Shown one piece after another: positions 12,455 through 22,793 of a DNA stretch of 64,000 nucleotides. The position numbers and the translations under genes are program-made. Below the pieces are notes generated by a model. It saw only the letters and a program-made list of their open reading frames with translations, made no database searches and was not told where the DNA came from. Position 1 is the stretch's first letter. Each line of letters opens with the position of its first letter. The DNA lies in NCBI RefSeq assembly GCF_033118175.1, contig NC_083699.1:49201001-49265000 (forward strand), given 5' to 3'. Origin of the DNA: Dama dama (taxonomy: Eukaryota; Chordata; Mammalia; Artiodactyla; Cervidae).

Positions 12455-13115
12455 AGGAGGTTAAACTGCTATAACAAGTAAAAATTTAGTGGCTCAAACA
12501 CAATGGAAATTTATTTTTCACTTGCACTAGTAGTCCAGGAAGGGTGTTCCAAATCAGTGGGAGGCTCTCCGCCATGCATTATTCAGGGACCCAGCCTCCT
12601 TCCATTTTTATGATTCCACTATCCAACCAGTCCATCCTAAAGGAAATCAGTACTGAATATTCATTGGAAGGACTGATGCTGAAGCTGAAACTCCAATACT
12701 TTGGCCACCTGATGCAAAGAGCTGACTCATTGGAAAAGACCCTGATGCTGGGAAAGATTGAGGGCAGGAGGAGAAGGGGACAACAGAGGATGAGATGGTT
12801 GGATGGCATCACTGACTCAATGGACATGGGTTTGGGTGAACTCCGGGAGTTGGTGATGGACAGGGAAGCCTGACGTGCTGCAGTTCATGGGGTCGCAAAG
12901 AGTCAGACGTGACTAAGCAACTGAACTGAACTGATCCCCTAGGACCTTGTCATGAACAAAATCAAGACTGAGTTCCCATATTCAGATTTCAAGCACAGAG
13001 AAGAGGTATACCTACTCTCTCAAAGGCTTTGGTGCAGAACTGGCACTCACCACTTGTGTTCACATTCTGTTGGTGAGAACTTAGTCACATGACCACACCT
13101 AACTGCAATAAAGAA
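12455..13115. repeat. Old MER/LTR-like repeat interrupted by BovB
   Basis: The left part has 'actgctataacaagtaaaaa', 'tttagtggctcaaacacaat' and a 'cattattcagggacccagcc' block. The right part has a 'gtgagaacttagtcacatga' block followed by 'ccacacctaactgcaata'. Together they match one known type of ancient mammalian repeat, split by a BovB fragment at about 12,621-12,934. Family name not assigned. Confidence 0.5.
12621..12934 (+). mobile_element. BovB (RTE LINE) 3' fragment
   Basis: The + strand encodes the well-known C-terminal end of the BovB reverse-transcriptase protein in one open frame (12544-12873). The blocks are NQSILKEISTEYSLEGLMLK, FGHLMQRADSLEKTLMLGKI and MRWLDGITDSMDMGLGELRE. The BovB tail follows ('gactaagcaactgaactgaa'). 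The copy is strongly 5'-truncated. It nests in an older repeat. Confidence 0.92.
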
Positions 13116-13129
13116 GAGTGCTGAGGACT

Positions 13130-13430
13130 GAATGAAGTATTTGGGGGTTAGAAGGAAGAGACAAGCCAGTAAAGGAGACTGAGTAGTGGACAGTGAGATA
13201 GGAGGAAAAGTAGGAGACCAAGGCATCTTAGAAATCAGGAGACAAATATATTTCAAGCAGGAAAAAGTGATCCCATGTGTCAGATGCTACCAGAAAAGTC
13301 AAATGAGATGAGGAGTTGACCATTGAATTTGAAAAGATTCAAGTCACTGACAGCCTGAGGAAGAGTAGTTTTAGTTGAGTGGTGTGTACTATCCTAAAAG
13401 TAGGTTGAGGAAACAATAGGAGGTAGAAAC
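13130..13430. repeat. Ancient interspersed repeat, family not named (part 2)
   Basis: A block resembling 'agatgctaccagaaaagtcaaatgagatgagga' followed by 'ttgaccattgaatttgaaaa' continues the family seen at 1620-2085 and 11,600-12,445. There is no open reading frame of note. An A-rich run follows at 13,471-13,490. Confidence 0.4.
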
Positions 13431-13439
13431 CACATAGAT

Positions 13440-14267
13440 GATTCTTTTGAGAATTTTTGCTATAAGAGAGACAAAAAGAAAAAAAAAAAAAGGACAGTAG
13501 CTAGGGGGTGACCAGAAACTTTCTTTAGTTGGAAGAAATTACAGTGTATTTGTATTTGATGAGGATGATTTGGTAGAGGATGGAAAAATTGATGACACAA
13601 AGGTGAAATGAGCAGGGCACAAATATAGGGATGGGCCTTAGGTAGGAGCCAGCACTGTTCATCTACTTTGTCAATGGAAAGGCAGAAGAGAGGGTACAGA
13701 CAAAAGCAGGTTGGTAGATTTGGCAATGAGAGAATATGAAAGCTCTCTTTTGAGAGGACAGGTTGTAAATTTATTACATCAGAGTGTAGGAGAATGAGTT
13801 AACTTAAGGTATAAGACTTGTGAGTGATGCTGAAGTGAGGAAGTAGATGATCTGTCCAAGGGAGTGCTTGCTAATAGTCTTGGACATGGACTCTAAGCTA
13901 GGTAAGAGGGTAATGAAAAGAGAAAGTAGGTGGTAGGAAGCAAAAACATATTAGGGCAAGTTGACTGAAGGTCCCCCTGCAGGCTATGAATAGTTGGGGT
14001 GGGAGACAGCAGAGTGAATGAGAAAAAAAAACAGAGGTGATGGACTGAGGGCAGATTTATTGAAATCATGATTTAGGAGGTGAACTTTCTGGTAAATACA
14101 AGCCTCAGGTGTGGCCAAGGAAACCAATGGTTGAGGTGACTGGACATTGTCTTTTAGACTGAATTAGGAAATTGGAGAAGAGGAGCACATAGGTATTTGC
14201 TAATAAAAACACTAAAAGGTTTGATAACAAAATAGTAACCAAGGATTTTGGCTCATTTATTTTTTAG
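13440..14267. other. Purine-rich intronic DNA, no gene seen
   Basis: The + strand is rich in A and G, with many 'gaggaag' and 'gagaaag' motifs. It contains an A-run near 13,480 and another at 14,023-14,031. It leads into the branch and pyrimidine tract (TTTATTTTTTAG) of the next SLC12A8 exon at 14,268. Possibly a continuation of the unnamed old repeat. Confidence 0.4.
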
Positions 14268-14365
14268 ATTTCTTCCTTAAGTCCAGACTACAGGAACATG
14301 ATTTCCAGAGGAGACCAACTTCTTTCTACACTCACATATGCAATCCCTGGGTCTCCCTGTTGGGG
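14268..14365 (+). CDS. SLC12A8: SLC12A8, 98-bp coding exon
   Basis: This exon is too short to stand out as an open frame. It was found by joining the phase-1 end of the 2566-3211 exon: the split codon gives Asp, then FFLKSRLQEHDFQRRPTSFY and THICNPWVSLLG. That reads straight into the mammalian SLC12A8 sequence DFFLKSRLQEQD..CNPWVSLLG as I know it. The acceptor is TTTTTTAG and the donor GTGAGT at 14,366. The exon ends in phase 0. The encoded piece is hydrophilic and leads to the start of the last membrane segment (NPWVSLLG). Confidence 0.93.
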
Positions 14366-14835
14366 GTGAGTAACTTCATTTTGATCTCAGCTGTTCTTGA
14401 GACTTAATTCAGGTGGATACATGTGTGATCTTGGGGTGGGGGTTGAGAGGAGGACAGAGGAAAGTCTTTATTAGGAGCAATGTGTTTTAATTGCTTGTAT
14501 ATTAGAATTTAGATAAGGCTACACATGGCAAGATTACATTTAATGAACCATTTATTTTAATCAATGCTTTACTTTTTAAATAATCATCTCTGATAAATTC
14601 TGGATCACTGAATTTCCAGGTATACCATATTAGCATAATTTAATTTGCTTCTCTCAGGAGTAGGACAAGGAGCTAGAATAGAATATCTATTTATTGATTG
14701 TTTTGATTAGAGGGTACTTTCAGAAGGACATCTTCTCAAATATCTTCTTTAAAGAGGTTTTTTGCATTACGAGTAAAGTTCAATTATTCAGACTTCTATA
14801 GGATTCAGAGGTTGATGAGAGGACCATTGTTTCTA

Positions 14836-14849
14836 AAGGCCCTAGTCTT
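14836..14849. repeat. Target-site duplication of L1 (left copy)
   Basis: The 14 bases aaggccctagtctt are repeated without mismatch at 22,443-22,456. The pair bounds the L1 exactly and shows a single retrotransposition event. Confidence 0.95.
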
Positions 14850-15208
14850 TTTTCTTTTCTTTACTTTTTTTTTATTAGTTGGAGGCTAATTACTTCACAG
14901 CATTTCAGTGGGTTTTGTCATACATTGATATGAATCAGCCATGGAGTTACATGTATTCCCCATCCCGATCCCCTCCCCCCTCCCCCCTCCCTCTCCACCC
15001 AATTCCTCTGGGTCTTCCCAGTGCACCAGGCCTGAGCACTTGTCTCATGCATCCCACCTGGGCTGGTGATCTGTTTCACTATAGATAATATACATACTGT
15101 TCTTTCGAAACATCCCACCCTCACCTTCTCCCACAGAGTTCATAAGTCTGTTCTGTACTTCCGTGTCTCTTTTTCTGTTTTGCATATAGGGTTATCATTA
15201 CCATCTTT

Positions 15209-18200
15209 CTAAATTCCATATATATGTGTTAGTATGCTGTAATGTTCTTTATCTTTCTGGCTTACTTCAGTCTGTATAATGGGCTCTAGTTTCATCCTTC
15301 TCATTAGAACTGATTCAAATGAATTCTTTTTAATGGCTGAGTAATATTCCATGGTGTATATGTACCACAGCTTCCTTATCCATTCATCTGCTGATGGGCA
15401 TCTAGGTTGCTTCCATGTCCTGGCTATTATAAACAGTGCTGCGATGAACATTGGGGTGCACGTGTCTCTTTCAGGTCTGGTTTCCTCAGTGTGTATGCCC
15501 AGAAGTGGTATTGCTGGGTCATATGGCAGTTCTATTTCCAGTTTTTTAAGAAATCTCCACACTGTTTTCCATAGTGGCTGTACTAGTTTGCATTCCCACC
15601 AACCGTGTAAGAGGGTTCCCTTTTCTCCACACCCTCTTCAGCATTTATTGCTTGTAGGCTTTTGGATAGTAGCCATGCTGACTGGCGTGTAATGGTACCT
15701 CATTGTGGTTTTGATTTGCATTTCTCTAATAATGAGTGATGTTGAGCATCTTTTCATGTGTTTGTTAGCCACCTGTATGTCTTCTTTGGAGAAATGTCTG
15801 TTTAGCTCTTTGGCCCATTTTTTGATTGGGTCATTTATTTTTCTGGAATTGGGTTGCAGGAGTTGCTTGTATATTTTTGAGATTAATCCTTTGTCTGTTG
15901 CTTCATTTGCTATTATTTTCTCCCAATCTGAGGGCTGTCTTTTCACCTTACTTATAGTTTCCTTTGTAGTGCAAAAGCTTTTAAGTTTCATTAGGTCCCG
16001 TTTGTTTATTTTTCCTTTTATTTCCAATATTCTGGGAGGTGGGTCATAGAGGATCCTGCTGTGATTTATGTCAGAGTGTGTTTTCCCTATGTTCTCCTCT
16101 AGGAGTTTTATAGTTTCTGGTCTTACATCTAGATCTTTAATCCATTTTGAGTTTATTTTTGTGTATGGTGTTAGAAAGTGTTCTAGTTTCATTCTTTTAC
16201 AAGTGGTTGACCAGTTTTCCCAGGACCACTTGTTAAAGAGGTTGTCTTTTTTCCATTGTATATTCTTGCCTCCTTTTTCGAAGATAAGGTGTCCGTAGGT
16301 TCGTGGATTTATCTCTGGGCTTTCTATTCTGTTCCATTGATCTATATTTCTGTCTTTGTGCCAGTACCATGCTGTCTTGATGACTGTGGCTTTGTAGTAT
16401 AGTCTGAAGTCAGGCAGGTTGATTCCTCCTGTTCCATTCTTCTTTCTCAAGATTACTTTGGCTATTCGAGGTTTCTTGTATTTCCATACAAATTGTGAAA
16501 TTCTTTGGTCTAGTTCTCTGAAAAATACCGTTGGTAGCTTGATAGGGATTGCATTGAATCTATAGATTGCTTTGTGTAGAATAGCCATTTTGACAATATT
16601 GATTCTTCCAATCCATGAACATGGTATGTTTCTCCATCTGTTTGTGTCCTCTTTGATTTCTTTCATCAGTGTTTTATAGTTTTCTATGTATAGGTCTTTT
16701 GTTTCTTTAGGTAGATATACTCCTAAGTATTTTATTCTTTTTGTTGCAATGGTGAATGGTATTGTTTCCTTAATTTCTTTCTGTTTTTTCATTGTTAGTA
16801 TATAGGAATGCAAGGGATTTCTGTGTGTTAATTTTATATCCTGCAACTTTACTATATTCATTGATTAGCTCTAGTAATTTTCTGGTAGAGTTTTTAGGGT
16901 TTTCTATGTAGAGGATCATGTCATCTGCAAACGGAGAGAGTTTCACTTCTTTTCCTATCTGGATTCTTTTACTTTTTTTTCTGCTCTGATTGCTGTGGCC
17001 AAAACTTCCAACACTATGTTGAATAGTAGTGGTGAGAGTGGGCACCCTTGTCTTGTTCCTGATTTCAGGGGAAATGCTTTCAATTTTTCACAATTGAGGG
17101 TGATGCTTGCTGTGGGTTTGTCATATATAGCTTTTATTATGTTGAGGTATGTTCCTTCTATTCCTGCTTTCTGGAGAGTTTTAATCATAAATGGGTGTTG
17201 AATTTTGTCAAAGGCTTTCTCTGCATCTATTGAGATAATCATATGGTTTTTATCTTTCAATTTGTTAATGTGGTGTATTACACTGATTGATTTGCAGATA
17301 TTAAAGAGTCCTTGCATTCCTGGGATAAAGCCCACTTGGTCATGGTGTATGATTTTTTTAATATGTTGTTGGATTCTGTTTGCTAGAATTTTGTTAAGGA
17401 TTTTTGCATCTATGTTCATCAGTGATATTGGCCTGTAGTTTTCTTTTTTTGTGGCATCTTTGTCTGGTTTTGGAATTAGGGTGATGGTGGCCTCATAGAA
17501 TGAGTTTGGAAGCTTACCTTCATCTGCAATTTTCTGGAAGAGTTTGAGTAAGGTAGGTGTTAGCTCTTCTCTAAATTTTTGGTAGAATTCAGCAGTGAAG
17601 CCATCTGGTCCTGGGCTTTTGTTTGCTGGAAGATTTCTGATTACAGTTTCAACTTCCTTGCTTGTGATGGGTCTGTTAAGATCTTCTATTTCTTCCTGGT
17701 TCAGTTTTGGAAAGTTATACTTTTCTAAGAATTTGTCCATTTCATCCAAGTTGTCCATTTTATTGGCATAGAGCTGCTGGTAGTAGTCTCTTATGATCCT
17801 TTGTATTTCAGTGTTGTCTGTTGTGATCTCTCCATTTTAATTTCTAATTTTGTTAATTTGGTTCTTCTCTCTTTGTTTCTTAATGAGTCTTGCTAATGGT
17901 TTGTCAATTTTGTTTATTTTTTCAAAAAACCAGCTTTTAGCTTTGTTGATTTTTGCTATGGTCTCTTTAGTTTCTTTTGCATTTATTTCTGCCCTAATTT
18001 TTAAGATTTCTTTCCTTCTGCTAACCCTGGGGTTCTTCATTTCTTCCTTCTCTAATTGCTTTAGGTGTAGAGTTAGGTTATTTATTTGGCTTTTTTCTTG
18101 TTTCTTGATGTAAGCCTGTAATGCTATGAACCTTCCCCTTAGCACTGCTTTTACAGTGTCCCATAGATTTTGGGTTGTTGTGTTTTCATTTTCATTCATT

Positions 18201-19021
18201 TCTATGCATATTTTGATTTCTTTTTTGATTTCTTCTATGATTTGTTGATTATTCGGAAGCATGTTATTTAGCCTCCATATATTTGAATTTTTGATAATTT
18301 TTTTCCTGTAATTGAGATCTAATCTTACTGCACTGTGGTCAGAAAAGATGACTGGAATGATTTCAATTTTTTTGAATTTTCCAAGACCAGATTTATGGCC
18401 CAGGATGTGATCTATTCTGGAGAAGGTTCCGTGTGCACTTGAGAAAAAGGTGAAGTTGATTGTTTTGGGGTGAAATGTCCTATAGATATCAATTAGGTCT
18501 AGCTGGTCCATTGTGTTATTTAAGGTTTGTGTTTCCTTGTTAATTTTCTGTTTAGTTGATCTATCCATAGTTGTGAGTGGGGTATTAAAGTCTCCCACTA
18601 TTATTGTGTTACTGTTAATTTCCTCTTTCATACTCGTTAGCATTTGCCTTACATATTGCGTTGCTCCTATGTTGGGTGCATATATATTTATAATTGTTAT
18701 ATCTTCTTCTTGGATTGATCCTTTGATCATTATGTAGTGTCCTTCTTTGTCTCTTTTCACATCCTTTATTTGAAAGTCTATTTTATCTGATATGAGTATT
18801 GCAACTCCTGCTTTTTTTTGGTCTCCGTTTGCGTGAAATATTTTTTTCCAGCCCTTCACTTTTAGTCTGTGTGTGTCTCTTGTTTTGAGGTGGGTCTCTT
18901 GTAGACAGCATATATAGGGGTCTTGTTTTTGTATCCATTCAGCCAATCTTTGTCTTTTGGTTGGGGCATTCAACCCATTTACATTTAAGGTAATTATTGA
19001 TAGGTGTGGTCCCGTTGCCAT
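15209..19021 (-). pseudogene. L1 ORF2 (endonuclease/reverse transcriptase), broken
   Basis: ORF2p is the L1 nicking endonuclease plus reverse transcriptase. The first 394 codons (19,021-17,837) are open and hold the APE-type endonuclease with its key motifs: NVNGLN near the N-terminus, LQETH, GDFNTPL and SDHSAV. An in-frame TAA at 17,837-17,839 ends this frame. The same frame resumes with the RT domain (PGPDGFTAEFYQ, GTRQGCPLSPLLFN). A frameshift near 16,980, in a T8 run, shifts to the frame carrying the FADDM catalytic box (about 16,913-16,930). A second frameshift lies near 16,790 and a TGA at about 15,638 precedes the C-terminal block. The total is two nonsense codons and two frameshifts. 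Span of about 1271 codons equals the usual L1 ORF2 length. Confidence 0.93.
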
Positions 19022-19072
19022 TTACTTTGTTGTTTTGGGTTCATGTTTATATAACCTTTCTGCATTTCCTGT

Positions 19073-19993
19073 CTAGAGAAGATCCTTTAGCATTTGTTGA
19101 AGAGCTGGTTTGGTGGTGCTGAATTCTCTCAGCTTTTGCTTGTCTGTAAAGCTTTTGAATTCTCCTTCATATCTGAATGAGATCCTTGCTGGGTACAGTA
19201 ATCTAGGTTGTAGGTTATTCTCTTTCATTACTTTAAGTATGTCCTGCCATTCCGTTCTGGCCTGGAGGGTTTCTATTGATAGATCAGCTGTTATCCTTAT
19301 GGGAATCCCTTTGTGTGTTATTTGTTGTTTTTCCCTTGCTGCTTTTAATATTTGTTCTTTGTGTTTGATCTTTGTTAATTTGATTAATATGTGTCTTGGG
19401 GTGTTTCGCCTTGGGTTTATCCTGTTTGGGACTCTCTGGGTTTCTTGGACTTGGGTGGCTATTTCCTTCCCCATTTTAAAGGGAAGTTTTCAGCTATTAT
19501 CTCCTCGAGTATTTTCTCATGGCCTTTCTTTTTTTCTTCTTCTTCTGGGACTCCTATGATTCGAATGTTGGGGCGTTTGACATTGTCCCAGAGGTCCCTG
19601 AGGTTGTCCTCATTCTTTTGATTCTTTTTTCCTCTCTGCTTCATTTATTTCTACCATTTTATCTTCTTCCTCACTTATCCTATCTTCTGTCTCCGTTATT
19701 CTACTCTTGGTTCCCTCCAGAGTGTTTTTTATCTCATTTATTGCATTATTCATTTTTAATTGACTCTTTTTTATTTCTTCTAGGTCTTTATTAAACATTT
19801 CTCACATCTTTTCAATCTTTGTCTCCAGGCTATTTATCTGTAACACCATTTTGTTTTCAAGATTTTGGATCATTTTTGTTATCATTATTCTAAATTCTTT
19901 TTCAGGTAGATTCCCTATCTCCTCCTCTTTTGTTTGACTTGGTGGGCATTTTTCATGTTCCTTTACCTGTTGGGTATTTCTCTGCCTTTTCAT
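19073..19993 (-). pseudogene. L1 ORF1 (RNA-binding protein), broken
   Basis: ORF1p is the coiled-coil, nucleic-acid-chaperone protein of L1. Pieces run in order on the minus strand. First come MKRQRNTQQVKEHEKC from 19,993 and a coiled-coil-like stretch (NKDLEEIKKSQLKMNNAINE). Then comes the RRM-like part (NIRIIGVPEEEE) and the C-terminal domain (RHILIKLTKIKHKEQILKAA, FRYEGEFKSFTDKQKLREFS). An in-frame TGA near 19,800 and two frameshifts (about 19,630 and 19,470) break the frame. The ORF1-ORF2 spacer is about 51 bp, as usual for mammalian L1. Confidence 0.9.
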
Positions 19994-22442
19994 CTTGTTT
20001 AGGTTGCTGTGTCTGGAGTGGGCTTTCTGTATTCTGGAGGTCTGTGGTTCCTTTTTATTGTGGAGGTTTCACCCAGTGGGTGGGGTTGGACGATTGGCTT
20101 GTCAAGGTTTCCTGGTTAGGGAAGCTTGCGTCGGTGTTCTGGTGTGTGGAACTTGATTTCTTCTCTCTGGAGAGCAATGGAGTGCCCAGTAATGAGTTTT
20201 GAGATGGGTCTATGTGTTAGGTGTAACCTTGGGCAGCCTATATGTTGACGTTCAGGGCTATGTTCCTGCGTTGCTGGAGAATTTGCGTGGTATGTCTTGC
20301 TCTGAAACTTACTGGCTCTTGGGGTGGTGGTTGGTTTCAGTGTAGGTATGGAGGCTTTTGGACAGTCTCTTATTACTTAAAGTTCCATGTAGTCAGGAGT
20401 TTTCTGGTGTTCTTAGGTTTTGGGTTTAAGTCTCCTGACTCTGGATTTCAGTTTTATTCTTCCAGTAGTCTCAGGACTTCTCCAACTATACAGCACTGAT
20501 AATAAAACTTCTAGATTAATGGCGAAAAGATTCTCCCCCGTTAGGGACACCCAGAGAGGTCCACAGAGTTACATGAAGAAGAGGAGAGGGAGGAGGGAGA
20601 TAGAGATGAGCAGGAGGAGAAAAGGGGGGACTCAAGAGGAGAGAGACAGATCTACGCAGTTGTCTGTTCCCAGAGTGTTCTCCGTAGCCCAGACACCCAC
20701 AAAGATTCACTGAATTGGATTGGGAAGAGAAGGGGAAAGGAGGAAATAGAGGTGTTCTGAGGTAGAAAACGGAGAGTCAAGATTGGGAGAGAATAATCAA
20801 CACACTCCTGAATAAAAATGGGAACTGGTTATTGGATTCTTAAATGTCCACAATTTATATCATATACTGAAAAACAAAGATTAAAAATCTAGAGTAGAGG
20901 TTAGACTCTTAAAAATACTGTATTAAAAACAAAAACCAAAACACCCACAAAAAATTTTAGAAATATATATGAAGTTCTGTTTAAAAATAGGGCTTCTCTT
21001 CTTTTTTTTTTTTTTGGTAAGGTTATATTGTAATGAAAATGAAAATTAAGGAGTAGTGGAGGAGTAATAGAGGACTTTAAAAGAAATAAGAGAAAAAGAA
21101 AAATAGAAAATAGAAGAGAAAAAGAAAGAAAAAGAAGAAAAAAAAATTTTCCTAATTAAAAAAATTATAAAAATCTATGAAAATGAAAGTTAAGGAGTAA
21201 TGGAGTAATAGGGAATTTTAAAAGAGAAAAAAGAAAAAAGAAAAAAAAATTTTTTTTTCTTACTTAAAAAAAAAAAAAAGTAAAAATGTATCTAGGAATT
21301 TCTCTGGAGCTGTTGCCGTCAGTGTGAGTTCGGTTCAGTTTCAAATAGCTCCTCATTCCAACTTACATTTCTCAATATCTACAGGCCCCTTCCGGTGTAG
21401 TCGATGTTATCTACAGGGATTTTGATCTGTTGCACCGGTCCCTTCTGTAGCGGTTCCCTTTGTTTATTTGGCTTCTGTCTGCCGGTCTCTTCAGTGCCCA
21501 ATTTCCGCCCTGGCACAGGCGGGCGGAGGTGGACTCTTATTCAGGTTGCTAGTTCCGTCGCGCTGCGGGGAGGGGCTGGCGCTGCCCTCCAGTCCCCAGC
21601 CCCAGTCCCTGCCCGTGCCGGTCGGGTGCCTGCGCCCTCTGTCTTGCCGCGACCCTCCCGGGGGATGTCGACCATCCAGAATCTCAGGAGGTCTTTGATT
21701 AGAAACTGGAGGCCTGTTTGCAGTGCAGTAGGGGATGCGGTCCTTGGGGCCGAGCCTGCCCCTTTCCCCTCCCCTCTGCCTCCAGCCTCCAGCGGGGCTG
21801 GGCCGGTCCGCAGCCTGCGAGCTCTTCTCTGGACTTGCTCGGTCCCTTTGTTCTGCGAACTGGCTGGCAGTGTGTTCGGGCCAGTTAATTTTCTCTCTCT
21901 CTTTTGCTATCCCACAGTTTAAGTTGGTAACTCACAAAAGCTCCCTCCGATTGTCCTCAGGGCACTCAGGCCCAGTTCTTACCCTAAGCAATGCCGCCTG
22001 CTCCTCTCCGTTCTGCCCCCACTTGCTGGTGGCGGATGCGGGTGTCTGGGGTACTTTTCTGCAGGGAGTTGCTTTTAGGCACTTAATCTGTGGGTTTTAT
22101 TTATTGTTCCCCTCCCAGTCAGGTTGCCCTCCAAGATTCAAACACTTCCCCCAGACCCGCCAGTGCGAGGGTTTCCTGGTGTCTGGAAACTTTCTCTATT
22201 AAGACTCCCTTCCCGGGATGGATCTCCATCCTTAGCTCTTTTGTCTCTGTTTTTATCTTTTATATTTTGTCCTACCTCCTTTCGAACACAATGGGTTGCT
22301 TTTCTGGGCGCCTGATGACCTCAGCTAGCGATCAGAAGTTGTCTTGTGAAGTTTGCTCTGCGTTCAGTTATTCTTTTGATGAATTTGTAGGCGAGAAAGT
22401 GGTCTCCCCGTCCTATTCCTCCGCCATCTTGGCTCCTCCCCC
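19994..22442 (-). promoter_or_regulatory. L1 5'UTR / promoter region
   Basis: This 2.45-kb segment lies upstream of L1 ORF1. The outer kilobase (about 21,400-22,442) is GC- and CpG-rich and begins, on the minus strand, with the CAAGATGGC motif at the very 5' end. The inner part has A- and T-rich tracts (about 20,880-21,290). L1 5'UTRs carry a sense Pol II promoter and, in some mammals, an antisense promoter; activity here is inferred only. A 172-codon + strand frame (21,404-21,922) sits inside it. Confidence 0.75.
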
Positions 22443-22456
22443 AAGGCCCTAGTCTT
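22443..22456. repeat. Target-site duplication of L1 (right copy)
   Basis: Second copy of aaggccctagtctt, identical to 14,836-14,849. Confidence 0.95.
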
Positions 22457-22594
22457 ATCAAGGGTTTTTGTTTGTTTTTTGAGGGGACCACACCACATGG
22501 CTTGGGGGATCTTAGTTCCTAGACCAGGGAGCAAACCCTGGTCCCCTGCAGTAGAAGTGTGGAGCCCTAACCACTAGACCACCAGGGAATTCCT
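22457..22594 (-). mobile_element. CHR-type tRNA-derived SINE
   Basis: In antisense it shows a T/G-rich tail, then 'gaccacaccacatggcttgg', 'atcttagttcctagaccagg' and 'ccactagaccaccagggaat', the pattern of the cetartiodactyl CHR family. The L1 target site is next to its tail. Confidence 0.8.
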
Positions 22595-22675
22595 CCACTT
22601 AAGGCCGTTGTCTTGTGGCTTGCTTAGAGTGTGTTTCAACCATGAGCTGACTTGTTTTTCCTTCTATTTCCACAG

Positions 22676-22793
22676 GCTATTGGGTCCCTTCTCATCATGT
22701 TTGTGATCCAGTGGGTCTATACCCTGGTTAACATAGGTGTTGCTGCCATTGTATATTTCTACATTGGTCGGACAAGTCCCGGACTTCACCTTG
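22676..22793 (+). CDS. SLC12A8: SLC12A8, 118-bp exon encoding a late membrane segment
   Basis: The acceptor is TTTCCACAG (ends 22,675) and the donor GTGAGC at 22,794. The exon starts in phase 0 and encodes 39 residues plus one base. It contains a strongly hydrophobic segment (SLLIMFVIQWVYTLVNIGVA, then AIVYFYIGR), which I read as the last membrane span(s), followed by TSPGLHL. The block is nearly identical to human SLC12A8 in my recollection. The split Gly codon completes in the 31,158 exon. The first Met in this exon (22,697) could serve as a start if transcription began in the adjacent L1. Confidence 0.95.

Larger units (their letters stand above)
3212..14267 (+). other. SLC12A8: SLC12A8 intron, 11 kb
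   Basis: This intron lies between the 215-codon exon and the 98-bp exon. Recognisable repeats inside it are listed separately. Stretches 4310-6570, 8290-9660 and 13,440-14,267 are AT-rich, with only short spurious frames. I see no further exon in them. Parts of 4320-4800 may be very old L1 but are too decayed to call. Confidence 0.85.
14850..22442 (-). mobile_element. Near full-length L1 (ruminant L1-BT type)
   Basis: The L1 lies antisense to SLC12A8. Its 3' end is at the T-rich stretch 14,850-14,878, with a 3'UTR holding a G-rich minus-strand tract (about 14,970-14,998). ORF2 is at 15,209-19,021, ORF1 at 19,073-19,993, and a long 5'UTR reaches 22,442. The extreme 5' end on the minus strand starts with GGGGGAGGAGCCAAGATGGC, the classic L1 start including a YY1-type CAAGATGGC site. 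The 5' end therefore appears intact, not truncated. Perfect 14-bp target duplications flank it. Both ORFs carry breaks, so this copy cannot encode complete proteins. Confidence 0.95.
14366..22675 (+). other. SLC12A8: SLC12A8 intron, 8.3 kb, mostly one L1
   Basis: Of 8310 bp, about 7607 bp are the L1 at 14,850-22,442 plus one copy of its target duplication. The pre-insertion intron would therefore have been only about 700 bp. A CHR-type SINE at 22,457-22,594 accounts for more of the remainder. Confidence 0.9.
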
